A DNA stretch of 64,000 nucleotides from Blastococcus sp. VKM Ac-2987 (GTDB lineage Bacteria > Actinomycetota > Actinomycetes > Mycobacteriales > Geodermatophilaceae), in the NCBI RefSeq assembly GCF_026967805.1, contig NZ_JAPVBG010000003.1, positions 682,001-746,000 of the forward strand, written 5' to 3'. Under the pieces are notes generated by a model that saw only the letters and a list, made by a program, of their open reading frames with translations, was not told the DNA's origin and did not search any database. How positions within the stretch are numbered: position 1 is the stretch's first letter; each line of letters starts with the position of its first letter. A program made the position numbers and the translations under genes. Below, one piece after another: positions 1-8,800 of this stretch.

Positions 1-114
1 CGGGCAGTGGTTCGACCATGCGGGGAGTCAACCAGCGCGCGGTCGCCGGCGCAGCGCCTCCGGCGCCGCGTGGCACCCGGCCGGGCCCGCTGTGCGGGTT
101 GGCACGATGTGCCC

Positions 115-990
115 ATGGCGTCGACAGGAGGGCCGCCCGGGGGCGGCGGCACGGCATTCGTCCTCGGTGGTGGGGGAGTGCTGGGCGCGGCCGAGGTCGG
201 CATGCTGCACGCCCTGTTCGAGCGCGGGATCCGCCCCGACCTCGTCGTGGGCACGTCCGTGGGCGCGATCAACGGGGCGCTGGTCGCCGCCGATCCCACG
301 CCCGGCGGGGTGGAGCGGCTGCGCGGCGTGTGGGCGGAGCTCACCTCCCGCGGCGTGTTCGCCGGCTCGATGCTGTCCCGCGTCGGCACCCTGGTGCGCA
401 CCCGCACGCACGTCCACGCGCGGGAGCCCCTGCGCGACCTGCTCACCGAGCACCTGCCGGTGCACACCTTCGGCGAGCTGCAGGTGCCCTTCCAGTGCGT
501 GGCCGCCAGCATCGAGCGGGCCGCGGAGCACTGGTTCACCGACGGCGGGCTGGTCGACGCGGTGCTCGCCTCCTGCGCGGTGCCCGGCCTGCTGCCGCCG
601 GTGGAGCTCGACGGCGAGCACTACCTCGACGGGGGGCTGGTGCACAGCATCCCGGTGGGCCGGGCGGTGGCGCTCGGGGCCGGCACGATCTACGTCCTGC
701 ACGTCGGGCGGATCGACCGACCGCTGCGACCGCCGACCCGGCCGTGGGAGGTCGCGCTGGTCGCCTTCGAGATCGCCCGGCGGCACCGGTTCGCCGCCGA
801 CCTGGCCGCGCTGCCCGACGGGGTGACGGTGCACGTGCTGCCCTCCGGCGAGCAGGCCGCGCCCTCGGCCGGTGACCTGCGAAGCCTGCGCTACCGCGAC
901 TTCTCGGGGGTGACGGACCGGATCGACCGGGCCCACGCCGCCGCCGGCGCGCACCTGGACGGGTCCGGCCCGGCCGTCGGCGGGGCCTGA
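115..990 (+). CDS. Patatin-like phospholipase
   Basis: The 291-residue product is a patatin-family serine hydrolase (acyl hydrolase acting on membrane or storage lipids). Near the N-terminus it has the glycine-rich oxyanion loop GGGGVLGAAE. The nucleophile elbow GTSVG follows, and the catalytic aspartate sits in YLDGG near residue 170, so the Ser-Asp dyad is complete. Length is normal for short bacterial patatins. The ATG at 115 is chosen because the family begins just before the Gly-rich loop; the frame is open further upstream (GTG/ATG from position 7), but that extension is low-complexity Arg/Pro. The stop is one base from the start of the acyltransferase gene, so the two probably form a lipid-remodelling operon. 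The natural substrate cannot be told from sequence. Confidence 0.85.
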   Translation: MASTGGPPGGGGTAFVLGGGGVLGAAEVGMLHALFERGIRPDLVVGTSVGAINGALVAADPTPGGVERLRGVWAELTSRGVFAGSMLSRVGTLVRTRTHVHAREPLRDLLTEHLPVHTFGELQVPFQCVAASIERAAEHWFTDGGLVDAVLASCAVPGLLPPVELDGEHYLDGGLVHSIPVGRAVALGAGTIYVLHVGRIDRPLRPPTRPWEVALVAFEIARRHRFAADLAALPDGVTVHVLPSGEQAAPSAGDLRSLRYRDFSGVTDRIDRAHAAAGAHLDGSGPAVGGA

Positions 991-991
991 G

Positions 992-2071
992 GTGCTGCCA
1001 CCCCGCCGGGTGCGCCGGCTCACCGGGCCGCTGCTGGTGGCCGCGCTGGTGGCGGCGGTCGCCCTGCTGCCGGTCCTGGTGATCGGCGCGGCGGTCGTCT
1101 CCGCGTGGCTGCCGGGGCGCTGGCAGGCGCTCCGGCTGCTGTGCTTCACCCTGGTGTACCTGGCGCTGCAGGTCGTCGGGCTCGCGGCCGCCGGGGTGCT
1201 GTGGGTGCTCGCCGGCTTCGGCCGCCGCGCGCACACCGCGGGGTACCGGGCGGCCCACTACACCGTGCTGCGGCTGCTGCTCGACGTCCTGATGCGGGCG
1301 GCGCGGCGGCTGTTCGCGCTGCGGCTGGTCACCGACGGCGAGTCCTGGTCGCCGCTGGACGACGGCCGCCCCGGCTCGACGAACGCCATGGTGGTCCTCT
1401 CCCGGCACGCCGGCCCCGGTGACTCGTTCCTGCTGGTGCACACGCTCATGGACCGCGACCACCTGCGCCGGCCGCGGATCGTGCTCAAGGACGTGCTGCA
1501 GCTCGACCCGCTCCTCGACGTCTACCTCAACCGGCTGCCCAACCACTTCGTGACGGCGGGGGCCGGCGCGACGGAGGCGATCGCGGACCTCGCCCGGGAC
1601 CTGGGGGAGGAGGACGCGCTGCTGATCTTCCCGGAGGGCGCCAACGCCACCCCGCGCCGCCGGGTGCGGGCCATCCAGCGGCTGCGGGACCGGGGGCTGC
1701 TGCAGGCGGTGCGCCGCGCGGAGGCCATGCAGCACGTCCTGCCCCCGCGCCCGGCCGGGGTGGGAGCGGCGCTGCGGGCGGCGCCGCACGCCGACGTCGT
1801 CTTCGTCGCGCACACCGGGCTGGAGCACCTCAGCACGGTCCGGGACCTGTGGCGGCACCTCCCGACGGACAAGACCCTGCACCTGCGCTGGTGGTTCGTC
1901 CCCGCCGCCGAGGTGCCGCGCGGGGAGACCGAGCGCACCGAGTGGCTGTACCGGTGGTGGCAGACCATCGACGAGTGGGTCGACGTCACGCAGCGGCAGG
2001 AGGACGCCCGGCGGGCGGCCGCGCACCGGGGCCGCCGGTGGCCGGCACCCGGCCACCGGCGGCGCGCCTGA
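992..2071 (+). CDS. 1-acyl-glycerol-3-phosphate acyltransferase-like (PlsC family) membrane protein
   Basis: The 359-residue protein has two or three hydrophobic segments in the first 80 residues, then a PlsC-type acyltransferase domain. The catalytic HX4D box is HAGPGD (about residue 147), and the glycerophosphate-binding FPEG motif is present as FPEGANATP (about residue 216). Family members transfer acyl groups to lysophospholipids at the inner membrane face. The GTG start follows the patatin stop by one base, suggesting translational coupling; together they could release and re-esterify acyl chains, which is inference. The C-terminus is Arg-rich. Confidence 0.8.
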   Translation: MLPPRRVRRLTGPLLVAALVAAVALLPVLVIGAAVVSAWLPGRWQALRLLCFTLVYLALQVVGLAAAGVLWVLAGFGRRAHTAGYRAAHYTVLRLLLDVLMRAARRLFALRLVTDGESWSPLDDGRPGSTNAMVVLSRHAGPGDSFLLVHTLMDRDHLRRPRIVLKDVLQLDPLLDVYLNRLPNHFVTAGAGATEAIADLARDLGEEDALLIFPEGANATPRRRVRAIQRLRDRGLLQAVRRAEAMQHVLPPRPAGVGAALRAAPHADVVFVAHTGLEHLSTVRDLWRHLPTDKTLHLRWWFVPAAEVPRGETERTEWLYRWWQTIDEWVDVTQRQEDARRAAAHRGRRWPAPGHRRRA

Positions 2072-2129
2072 CGGGATGCCGCGCAGCGCCGGCTTGCCTC
2101 CCGGGCGGCGTCGGAGCAGCCTCGGGGGC

Positions 2130-2390
2130 ATGAGCGGCGGCGGCACCACCTTCGGCACCGTGGTCCGGTGGGACGACGAGCGCAGCGGCGCGCTCATCGA
2201 GGCCCCGGACCTGCCCGGCGGGTGCTGGGCCGATGCGGCGGTGGTCGAGCCGGGCACGTCGGCCGCGGGGGAGCTCCGCGCCGGCCAGACCGTCGAGCTC
2301 GACTGGGCGGAGCCCGGTGCGGAGGGGCTGCCCTTCCGGGCGCTGCGGGTGGCGCCGCGCGGCGACCTGCAGCAGACCGTCGGCGGCTGA
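2130..2390 (+). CDS. Small cold-shock-like (OB-fold) protein
   Basis: This 86-residue acidic protein starts with a short Gly/Ser stretch and then reads GTVVRWDDERSGALI, which resembles the first two strands of a cold-shock domain. The spacing and the later RAGQTVELDW strand also fit. The aromatic RNA-binding residues of classical CspA (KWFN, GFGFI) are mostly absent, so nucleic-acid binding is uncertain. The ATG at 2130 is preceded by CAGCCT and exactly seven bases, which fits a leaderless start; no Shine-Dalgarno is visible. It is convergent with the flavin oxidoreductase gene 13 bases downstream. Confidence 0.6.
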   Translation: MSGGGTTFGTVVRWDDERSGALIEAPDLPGGCWADAAVVEPGTSAAGELRAGQTVELDWAEPGAEGLPFRALRVAPRGDLQQTVGG

Positions 2391-2403
2391 CCCCGGGTCG
2401 GGC

Positions 2404-3393
2404 TCAGGCCCGGCCGAACAGCGCGGCCAGCGCCGCGTCGGAGGCGGCCAGCGCGCTCCGGTCGAAGGTGCTGCTGCCGGCCACCAGCTCGGCGGCCTCC
2501 GTCCGGTCGAGCAGCTCGGCGAGGCGTGCCGCGACCTGGGCGGGGGTGCCGGCGATCGCGGCCGCGGCGGTCCGGTCGAGGTACTGCTGCTGGCGGGGTG
2601 TGCGGTCGGCGGCCCGCACGGCGGCGACCGGCTCGAGCGCCGGGAACGATCCGGAGGTGCGGGCCCGGGCCATCGCCCACGCCTCCGGAAGGAGCAGCTC
2701 GGCGGCCTCCGCGGCGGTGTCGGCGACGAGCACGTCGAGGCTGACCGCCACCCGCGGCTCCGCCTGCTGCGCCGACGGCCGGAACGCGCGCCGGTAGCCG
2801 GCCAGGGCCGCCAGGCCCGGCTCGGGATCTCCGCCCACCCCCAGCAGGGGGCCGCCGACGACCACCGGCAGCCCGAGCTCGGCGGCCACCTGCAGGCCCG
2901 TCCCCGTGGCGAGCACGTGCATCGGCACGGGGGCGGCCGGCTGCGGGTGCACGGTGATCTCCGCCGCCCCGGTGAGGAACGCCCGCAGCTCGGCCAGGTC
3001 GGCGGCGAAGTCGCGCTCGGTCTCCCGCAGCGCCCGCCGCACGGGCGGGGTGAAGCCGGGGGAGCGGCCCAGACCGAGGTCCACCCGGCCGGGCGCGAAG
3101 GCGGTGAGCGTGGCGAACTGCTCGGCCACCACGAGCGGCTGGTGGTGCGGCAGCATCACGCCGGCCGAGCCGAGCCGGATGGTCGCCGTCCGGCCGGCGA
3201 GGGCGGCCAGCAGGACCGCCGGGGCGGCGCCCGAGATCCCGGGTACGCCGTGGTGCTCGGCCACCCAGAACCCGTCGAAGCCGAGCCGCTCGGCGTCGAC
3301 GGCGCGGCCGGCGGTGCCGTCCAGCGCGGCGGTGTCGGGTTCCCCGACCCGGGTGCGGGACCGGTCCAGCAGGGAGAGCCGCGCGTCGATCAC
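2404..3393 (-). CDS. LLM-class (luciferase-like) flavin-dependent oxidoreductase
   Basis: The 329-residue product is a bacterial luciferase-like TIM-barrel monooxygenase of the single-component group seen beside many metabolic genes. Supporting stretches are LGFDGFWVAEHHG near residue 45, and VMLPHHQPLVVAEQFATL and GRVDLGLGRSPG around residues 90-120, all typical of the MsnO8-like/alkane-type subfamily. It would use reduced flavin (FMNH2 or F420H2) and O2, or hydride transfer; the substrate is unknown. The GTG start at 3393 is supported by a GGAG five bases upstream and by family length. The gene stands alone, convergent with the cold-shock-like gene. Confidence 0.8.
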   Translation of the reverse strand: MIDARLSLLDRSRTRVGEPDTAALDGTAGRAVDAERLGFDGFWVAEHHGVPGISGAAPAVLLAALAGRTATIRLGSAGVMLPHHQPLVVAEQFATLTAFAPGRVDLGLGRSPGFTPPVRRALRETERDFAADLAELRAFLTGAAEITVHPQPAAPVPMHVLATGTGLQVAAELGLPVVVGGPLLGVGGDPEPGLAALAGYRRAFRPSAQQAEPRVAVSLDVLVADTAAEAAELLLPEAWAMARARTSGSFPALEPVAAVRAADRTPRQQQYLDRTAAAAIAGTPAQVAARLAELLDRTEAAELVAGSSTFDRSALAASDAALAALFGRA

Positions 3394-3745
3394 GACCGCT
3401 CCAGCGCGGGCCGGCCGGAACCTGTTCCGCACCCGGCGGGGACCCCGCCGACGGGCGCCGTCCGCCGCGCCGCACCAGCAGGGGCTAGCATCGTGGCGTA
3501 CCGACCCCGGGCGAGCCCTCGCCCGCGCGGCGACGTCGTCCCTGATCAGCCGGCGCCCCGGTCGTCGACCGGTGGCCGGCCCGCCCCCTCCGGGTGGACC
3601 TCCGGGCCGTCGCCGGCCCGGAGGACCGCGTCGCGTCCCGGAGCGGCAGCGAGCGCTCTCCGGGGACACCGGCCGCCCGACCGCGGGACCGGGGAGGCGG
3701 CATCGCGCTGCGGCAACAGTGCCGGGCGCTGCGAAGGAGGAGCAC
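3394..3745. other. Intergenic region upstream of the SNF2-type helicase gene
   Basis: No protein-coding signal is convincing in these 352 bases. The only recognisable element is TAGCAT at 3486-3491 on the plus strand, a good actinobacterial -10 hexamer. If used for the helicase gene it would give an untranslated leader of about 245 bases. The open frames crossing the region are GC-driven and Arg/Pro-rich. Confidence 0.4.
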
Positions 3746-5872
3746 GTGGCTCGACGAGGCCAGTCCCGGACGGGCACTCGCCGCACCGCTCCGCGGAGCC
3801 AGCGACGCGTCAAGGACGGTGACGTCATCGGCGTGCTGGCCCGCACCGTCCGCGAGGTGGAGGCCGCCGCCCAGCGCGGCCGCGTGACGCCGTCCGTGCG
3901 GACGAAGTTCCAGGCCGTGGCGCTGCTGCTGCGCGAGGAGCGCGCCCGCGTGCGGGAGGACGCGACCGGCAGCGAGTCCTCCCGGACCGAGCAGCTCAAG
4001 CGCCTCGACGGCGTCGCCACCATCCTGGCGACGACCGCCGTGCAGGACGCCGGGCTGCTGGCGCTGCTGGCCGAGGACGCCGTCACCTCCGACGCCGCCC
4101 GCACGCTCCGCCTGGAGCTGCTGAAGGACGCCGGCATCGAGCCGCCCGCCGAGGAGGCCCCGGCGCCCGAGCCCGTGGCCGCCGCCCCCGCCGCCACCGA
4201 GCGCCGGGTCGTGCCCCAGTCGGTGGTCTCCCGGCAGCTGGCCAACCCCTTCCTCGCGCCCGACTTCTCCGCCGCGCCGCAGCGGGTCTCACGACCGCGC
4301 CGGCTGGCCGGCTGGGAGCTGCTCGACCCGCTGCTCAGCTCCTTCGAGCGCGCCGGCGCCGGCGACGCCGCGTGCATGCCGCTGCCCACGCCGTCCTGGC
4401 TGCCCGTGCCGAAGGGCCTCGAGCTGATGCCGCACCAGGCGCAGCTCGTCGCCGCGGCCGCCGCCGGCCACCGGACGTTCCTGCTGGCCGACGAGCCCGG
4501 CCTGGGCAAGACGGCGCAGGCGCTGCTGGCCGCGGAGGCCGCCGACGCGTACCCGCTGCTCGTGGTGGTGCCGAGCGTCGTCAAGACCAACTGGGCGCGG
4601 GAGGCGGGCCTCTGGACCCCGCACCGCCCGGCCACCGTGGTGCAGGGCGACGGCGAGACGATCGACGGCTTCGCCGACATCGTCGTCGTCAACTACGAGG
4701 TGCTCGACCGGCACGCCGGCTGGATCGGCGACTTCGGTTTCCGCGGGATGGTCGTCGACGAGGCGCACTTCATCAAGAACAAGTCCTCGCAGCGCTCGCG
4801 CAACGTGCTCGAGCTCGCCGAGCGCCTCCGGTCCCGCACCGTGCGCCCGCTGCTGATGGCGCTCACCGGCACGCCGCTGATCAACGACATCGACGACTTC
4901 CGGGCCATCTGGCAGTTCCTCGGCTGGGTCGACGACAGCAAGCCCCTGGGCGAGCTGGTCGACGCCCTCGAGGACACCGGCCTGACCCCCGCGGACCCCG
5001 GCTTCTACCCGGCGGCCCGGCGGTGCGTCGTCGACATGGGCATCGTCCGCCGTCGCAAGGTCGACGTCGCCGCCGACATCCCCGCCCGCCGCATCGCCGA
5101 CCTCCCGGTCGAGCTGGACGGGGCCGCCGGCCGGTCGATCCGGGCCGCGGAGCAGGAGCTCGCCCGGCGGATGGTGACCCGGTACGAGACCGTGCTGGCC
5201 AACCGCTCGTCCGACGACGCCGTCGAGGGCATCGACGCCGACCTCGTGCGCCAGGTGGCCCGGTGGGAGCTGAAGGAGGCGACCACCGCGACGGCCGGCG
5301 AGAACGTGTTCGGCATGATGCGCCGCATCGGCCGGGCCAAGGCCGGCCTCGCGGCGGACTACGCGGCGCAGCTGGCCCGCAGCGCCGGCAAGGTCGTCTT
5401 CTTCGCCAAGCACGTCGACGTCCTGGACGCCGCGGAGGAGACCTTCACCCGGCAGGGCGTGCGGTTCTCCTCCATCCGGGGCGACCAGACGCCGACGGTG
5501 CGGCAGAAGAACATCGACGCCTTCGTCGGCGACCCGGACGTCGCCGTCGCGGTGTGCTCGCTGGTCGCGGCCGGGGTGGGCATCAACCTCCAGGTCGCCT
5601 CCAACCTGGTGCTCGCCGAGCTGTCCTGGACCGACGCCGAGCAGACCCAGGCGATCGACCGCAGCCACCGCATCGGCCAGACCGAGCCGGTGACGGCCTG
5701 GCGGATCATCGCCGCGCAGACGATCGACGCCCGGATCGCCGAGCTCATCGACAGCAAGGCCGGGCTCGCCGCCCGGGCGCTCGACGGGTCGGACGAGGAG
5801 GTCCAGTCCTCCGCGGACGTGCAGCTGGAGGCGCTCGTCGCCCTGCTCACCGACGCGCTGGCATCGCGTTAG
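3746..5872 (+). CDS. SNF2-family DEAD/DEAH-box helicase
   Basis: The 708-residue protein is a SWI2/SNF2-type ATPase. An N-terminal 200-residue region is basic, then helical and Ala/Glu-rich. The RecA-like domains follow: Walker A DEPGLGKT (about residue 250), Walker B DEAH (about 340), motif III LTGTPL (about 375), and motif VI in SRSHRIGQ-like form (DRSHRIGQ, about 640). Such proteins translocate on duplex DNA and remodel protein-DNA complexes; the compact layout resembles SMARCAL1-like bacterial members. The GTG at 3746 is chosen because GGAGG lies 6-7 bases upstream and residues before it are low complexity. No nuclease, methylase or other defence partner is adjacent, so it is not an obvious part of a DISARM- or restriction-like system. 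Confidence 0.85.
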   Translation: MARRGQSRTGTRRTAPRSQRRVKDGDVIGVLARTVREVEAAAQRGRVTPSVRTKFQAVALLLREERARVREDATGSESSRTEQLKRLDGVATILATTAVQDAGLLALLAEDAVTSDAARTLRLELLKDAGIEPPAEEAPAPEPVAAAPAATERRVVPQSVVSRQLANPFLAPDFSAAPQRVSRPRRLAGWELLDPLLSSFERAGAGDAACMPLPTPSWLPVPKGLELMPHQAQLVAAAAAGHRTFLLADEPGLGKTAQALLAAEAADAYPLLVVVPSVVKTNWAREAGLWTPHRPATVVQGDGETIDGFADIVVVNYEVLDRHAGWIGDFGFRGMVVDEAHFIKNKSSQRSRNVLELAERLRSRTVRPLLMALTGTPLINDIDDFRAIWQFLGWVDDSKPLGELVDALEDTGLTPADPGFYPAARRCVVDMGIVRRRKVDVAADIPARRIADLPVELDGAAGRSIRAAEQELARRMVTRYETVLANRSSDDAVEGIDADLVRQVARWELKEATTATAGENVFGMMRRIGRAKAGLAADYAAQLARSAGKVVFFAKHVDVLDAAEETFTRQGVRFSSIRGDQTPTVRQKNIDAFVGDPDVAVAVCSLVAAGVGINLQVASNLVLAELSWTDAEQTQAIDRSHRIGQTEPVTAWRIIAAQTIDARIAELIDSKAGLAARALDGSDEEVQSSADVQLEALVALLTDALASR

Positions 5873-5975
5873 GCGCACCGGACCCGCGACGCCTCGGTCG
5901 CGCTGGGCGCACCGTCCGCGCAGGATCGTCCTGGCCGCGACGGGGCGTCGCGGAGTCGGCGGAGAGGGAGTCGGG

Positions 5976-6713
5976 ATGGCGATCAGCGAGGTCGAGCTGC
6001 GGCAGCGGTGGGCGCGGGGGGAGCCGTGCCACGGCCTGTGGAACAGGCTGCCCGGGGCGGTGACCGGTGCGGTGCTGGCGCGGACCGGCGCCGACTTCGT
6101 CGTGGTCGACCTGCAGCACGGGGCCACGGCGGAGGCCGACCTGCCGGGTGCGGCGGCGGCCGTCACGGCGGCGGGCTCGGTGCCCCTGGTCCGCACCCGC
6201 AGCTCGCTGTTCGCCGACGTCGGCCGGCCCCTCGACCTCGGCGCCTGCGGCGTCATCGTGCCCAACGTCCGGGACGCCGACCACGCCCGCGAGGTCGTCG
6301 CCGCCAGCCGGTACGAGCCGCGTGGCCGGCGGTCGATCGGCCGGCTCTTCGGCGGGGCGGACGAGCCGCTGGTCGTCGTGATGGTGGAGGCGGCGTCCAC
6401 GCTCGCAGATCTCGACGCCGTGCTGTCCGTGGAGGGGCTGGACGGGGTCTACATCGGCCCGGGCGATCTCGCGCTGTCCCTGCAGCTGACCGGCGCCGAC
6501 GACCGGGCCGAGCTGCGGGGCGTCCTGTCCTCGATCATCGCCCGGGCCGTCGCGGCGGGGGTCCCCGTGGGGGTCCACGCGCGCAGCGGCGAGGAGGCGG
6601 CCGGCTTCGCCGCCGAGGGCGCCACGATCGTGACGGTCGCCGTGGACGACGCCTCCCTCGCGGAGGCCACGGCGCACCACCTGCGGACCGCGCGGAGCGG
6701 GGTCAACGGCTGA
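5976..6713 (+). CDS. HpcH/HpaI aldolase family protein
   Basis: The 245-residue protein matches class II pyruvate/2-oxo-acid aldolases of the HpcH/HpaI type. An N-terminal WNRLPGAVTGAVLARTGADFVVVDLQHG takes the place of the usual strand ending in D-x-E-H. Metal-ligand candidates MVEAAS (Glu) and GVYIGPGDLALSLQ (Asp) are intact, and the substrate-binding GVIVPNV segment is present. The usual glutamate before the histidine is a glutamine here (DLQHG), as in several actinobacterial members. The reaction would be reversible cleavage of a 4-hydroxy-2-oxo acid to pyruvate or glyoxylate plus an aldehyde. A strong AGAGGGAG precedes the ATG. It stands alone; the substrate is unknown. Confidence 0.8.
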   Translation: MAISEVELRQRWARGEPCHGLWNRLPGAVTGAVLARTGADFVVVDLQHGATAEADLPGAAAAVTAAGSVPLVRTRSSLFADVGRPLDLGACGVIVPNVRDADHAREVVAASRYEPRGRRSIGRLFGGADEPLVVVMVEAASTLADLDAVLSVEGLDGVYIGPGDLALSLQLTGADDRAELRGVLSSIIARAVAAGVPVGVHARSGEEAAGFAAEGATIVTVAVDDASLAEATAHHLRTARSGVNG

Positions 6714-6804
6714 CGCCGCGCGGTCGCGGGGCGGGACTCGATCGGGTCACATCCGGCGCGGATCCGTGTGGCCCGCCGCGGAGCGGGCACGTACTCCTGT
6801 CGTG

Positions 6805-7110
6805 ATGTACCGCGCCGCAGCCGCCCTGCCCTACGACGACCGGGACCGGGTGACCGCCGGTCTCCGTGGGCAGCTCCGCGTGATGGCCGCCGCCGCCGGG
6901 GCCGACCCGGACTGGTCGACGCTGCGGGTGGAGGGACCCGCCCGCGGCGGGGAGCACCGCGGCACGGGTCTGTCGGAGTGGGCGGCGACCGTCGTGGTCT
7001 CCGGCGACCGCTGCCTGCTCGACGACCGTTTGATCGACGCGCTCGTGCCGGCGGCCCCGCGCCGGTCCGCCGCCACCTCGGAGGAGACCTCGCCCCTGCT
7101 CGTGGGCTGA
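6805..7110 (+). CDS. Hypothetical protein, 101 residues
   Basis: I do not recognise this protein. It is a soluble 101-residue chain with a mixed helical N-terminal half (YDDRDRVTAGLRGQLRVMAA) and a segment WAATVVVSGDRCLLDDRLIDALV that could form a strand-helix unit; no catalytic motif is evident. Codon usage is like its neighbours. The start is either ATG 6805 or GTG 6802. No Shine-Dalgarno is visible, and TACTCC lies seven bases before the ATG, close to the pattern of leaderless starts elsewhere in the window. It converges on the alditol-oxidase-like gene 16 bases downstream. Confidence 0.5.
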   Translation: MYRAAAALPYDDRDRVTAGLRGQLRVMAAAAGADPDWSTLRVEGPARGGEHRGTGLSEWAATVVVSGDRCLLDDRLIDALVPAAPRRSAATSEETSPLLVG

Positions 7111-7126
7111 CCGCGCCGGCCCGCCG

Positions 7127-8425
7127 TCAGCCGAAGGCGGCCACGGTCCGGTCGAGGTAGTCGTTGCGGAAGGCCCCGCGCGGGTCCCAGCGGCGGACGA
7201 GCTCCCGGAAGTCCGGCATCCGGGGGTAGCACCCGGCCAGCTCGTCGGCGCCGGTGGTGAAGAGCTTCCCCCAGTGCGGGCGGGCGCCGTACGGGCGCAG
7301 CGCCGCCTCGATCTCGGGCAGCAGCGCCCGCACCCGGTCCTCGTCCGGGAGCCAGGTGAAGTGCAGCGCCAGGACGTCGCCGCCCTGCGCCGGGCTCAGC
7401 CACAGCTCGTCCGCCGCCACGGTGCGCAGCTCGCTGACCTGCAGCAGCGGCGCGATCCTCGGGGCGAGCGCGCGCAGCGCGTCGCAGGCGTGCTGCCCGT
7501 GCCGGCGGGGCACGAAGTACTCGGTCTGCAGCTCGTCGCCGTTGCTGGGCGTGAACCCGGTGCGGAAGTGCGGCAGCCGCTCGTGCCACTCGCCGGGCAG
7601 GCCCAGCTGGTCGGTGAGGTTCTCGACCGGAGTGCCCGGCAGCATGTGCGTCGGCACCGTGGCCGAGCGGGCCCCGAAGAACTCCTCGGGTGCGACGTCG
7701 TGCTCGTCGGTGCGCGCCTTGACCCACACCTGGGTCACCTCGTGCCAGTCGGTGAACACGCTCACGCTGTAGGCCGCGTCCGCCACCGCGTCGAAGTCGG
7801 CGAACAGCCGGTCCCACGTGAGGCCGACGTAGACGTTGGTGCGGACCTGGAACGTCGGCTGGAACCGCAGCCCGATCCGGGTCACGACCCCGAGCGCGCC
7901 GAGGTGGACGACGGCGCCGGCGAACTCCGGGTCCCCGGGCGCGAGGGTCACGAGCTCGCCGTCGGATCGGACCAGCTCCAGGCCCGCCACGGCGGTGCTC
8001 AGCGACCCGTTGCGGTTGCCCGAGCCGTGCGTGCCGGTGGCCGTGGCACCGGCGACGGTGATGTGCGGCAGCGAGGCGAGGTTGTGCAGGGCCCATCCGT
8101 GCTCGGCCAGGCGCGGCACCAGCTCGCTGTACCGGGCGCCGCCGGTCACCCAGGCGATCCCGCCCGCGCCGTCGGGGGACCGCTCGAGCTCGACGTCCCC
8201 GGGCAGCCCGTCGAGGGTCACCAGGTCGGCGGTGCAGTCGGCGATGTCGTTGAAGCAGTGCCGGGAGCCCAGCGCCTTGACCCGCCGGCTCCCGGCCACG
8301 ATCTCCTGGAGCTCCGCGACGCCGGTCGGCCGGTGCAGCCGCGCCGCCCGGTAGACGACGTTCCCCGCCCAGTTCGTCGCCGGCCGCGCCGCGCCCGCGG
8401 GGACAGTGGGCACCGTCTCGTTCAT
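7127..8425 (-). CDS. FAD-linked alditol (xylitol/sorbitol) oxidase-like protein
   Basis: The 432-residue protein belongs to the VAO/PCMH flavoprotein family. The N-terminal FAD-binding domain carries GSRHCFNDIADC. In Streptomyces AldO the equivalent histidine carries the covalent FAD. ASLPHITVAGATATGTHGSG follows, the second FAD-binding loop. The C-terminal half matches the D-arabinono-1,4-lactone oxidase domain, ending with the family-typical RWDPRGAFRNDYLDR. Expected chemistry is oxidation of a polyol such as xylitol or sorbitol to an aldose with H2O2 release. Length agrees with AldO (about 420). The ATG start gives the canonical N-terminal TNWAGNVVY. No transporter or sugar kinase is adjacent. 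Confidence 0.85.
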   Translation of the reverse strand: MNETVPTVPAGAARPATNWAGNVVYRAARLHRPTGVAELQEIVAGSRRVKALGSRHCFNDIADCTADLVTLDGLPGDVELERSPDGAGGIAWVTGGARYSELVPRLAEHGWALHNLASLPHITVAGATATGTHGSGNRNGSLSTAVAGLELVRSDGELVTLAPGDPEFAGAVVHLGALGVVTRIGLRFQPTFQVRTNVYVGLTWDRLFADFDAVADAAYSVSVFTDWHEVTQVWVKARTDEHDVAPEEFFGARSATVPTHMLPGTPVENLTDQLGLPGEWHERLPHFRTGFTPSNGDELQTEYFVPRRHGQHACDALRALAPRIAPLLQVSELRTVAADELWLSPAQGGDVLALHFTWLPDEDRVRALLPEIEAALRPYGARPHWGKLFTTGADELAGCYPRMPDFRELVRRWDPRGAFRNDYLDRTVAAFG

Positions 8426-8630
8426 GGTCCGCTCGCGATCTGCTCGGGGGACGCCACGTGCGTGCCGTCCGTCGGGGTCCTCGACGAGGCCTGACTCTGC
8501 ACCACCGGGCCGCCGGCCCCGACGGGGGAGGAGCCCCGTCCGGCCGTCGGCGACCCGGTCGGCACGTGCATCCGGGTGTGCGGGGGTATGGCCGGGGACA
8601 TCCGATCGGACGACCTCGGGAGGAACCGGC

Positions 8631-8714
8631 ATGGGACTCGTATCCGGACTGATCAAGGCGAACCTGCTGAAGCGGCTGTTCAGCCGGCTGAGCGGCCGTC
8701 GGCGCACGCACTGA
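8631..8714 (+). CDS. 27-residue cationic micro-protein
   Basis: This 27-residue ORF begins with ATG preceded by GGGAGGA at seven-base spacing, one of the best ribosome binding sites in the window, and ends 15 bases before a perfect 18-bp hairpin terminator. The peptide alternates hydrophobic and Lys/Arg residues (GLIKANLLKRLFSRLSGRR), so it would form a short amphipathic, strongly positive helix. I do not recognise a family. It could be a membrane-associated small protein or a peptide that binds RNA or a partner protein. The dedicated expression signals are the evidence that it is real. Confidence 0.6.
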   Translation: MGLVSGLIKANLLKRLFSRLSGRRRTH

Positions 8715-8729
8715 CGGCCTGACGTGATC

Positions 8730-8769
8730 CGGCGGGGCCGGTGCCTGTCCGCAGGCACCGGCCCCGCCG
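8730..8769 (+). terminator. Rho-independent-type hairpin after the micro-protein gene
   Basis: A perfect 18-bp inverted repeat (8730-8747 with 8752-8769) encloses the loop TCCG. It lies between the plus-strand micro-protein gene and the end of the minus-strand NTF2-like gene, so it may stop transcription from both sides. No U-tract follows, as is common for actinobacterial terminators. Confidence 0.8.
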
Positions 8770-8800
8770 TGCGGGCGGGCGGGCGACGCCGGGCCGACTG

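Noticed and set aside
536-3475. Very long minus-strand open frame (979 codons) opposite the patatin and acyltransferase genes
   Set aside because: It is Arg/Pro/Gly-rich, crosses several well-supported genes and has no recognisable domain; GC-rich DNA leaves antisense frames open.
3394-3745. Possible N-terminal extension of the SNF2-type helicase from upstream open sequence
   Set aside because: The upstream frame is Arg/Pro/Gly low complexity, whereas GTG 3746 has a strong GGAGG and begins the expected basic N-terminus.
3746-5872. SNF2-type helicase as part of a phage-defence system
   Set aside because: No nuclease, methyltransferase, DUF1998-type or other defence gene is adjacent; the neighbours are a flavin oxidoreductase and an aldolase.
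5886-5903. Short inverted repeat after the helicase gene (CGCGAC-N6-GTCGCG)
   Set aside because: A 6-bp stem in DNA this GC-rich is expected by chance; too weak to call a terminator.
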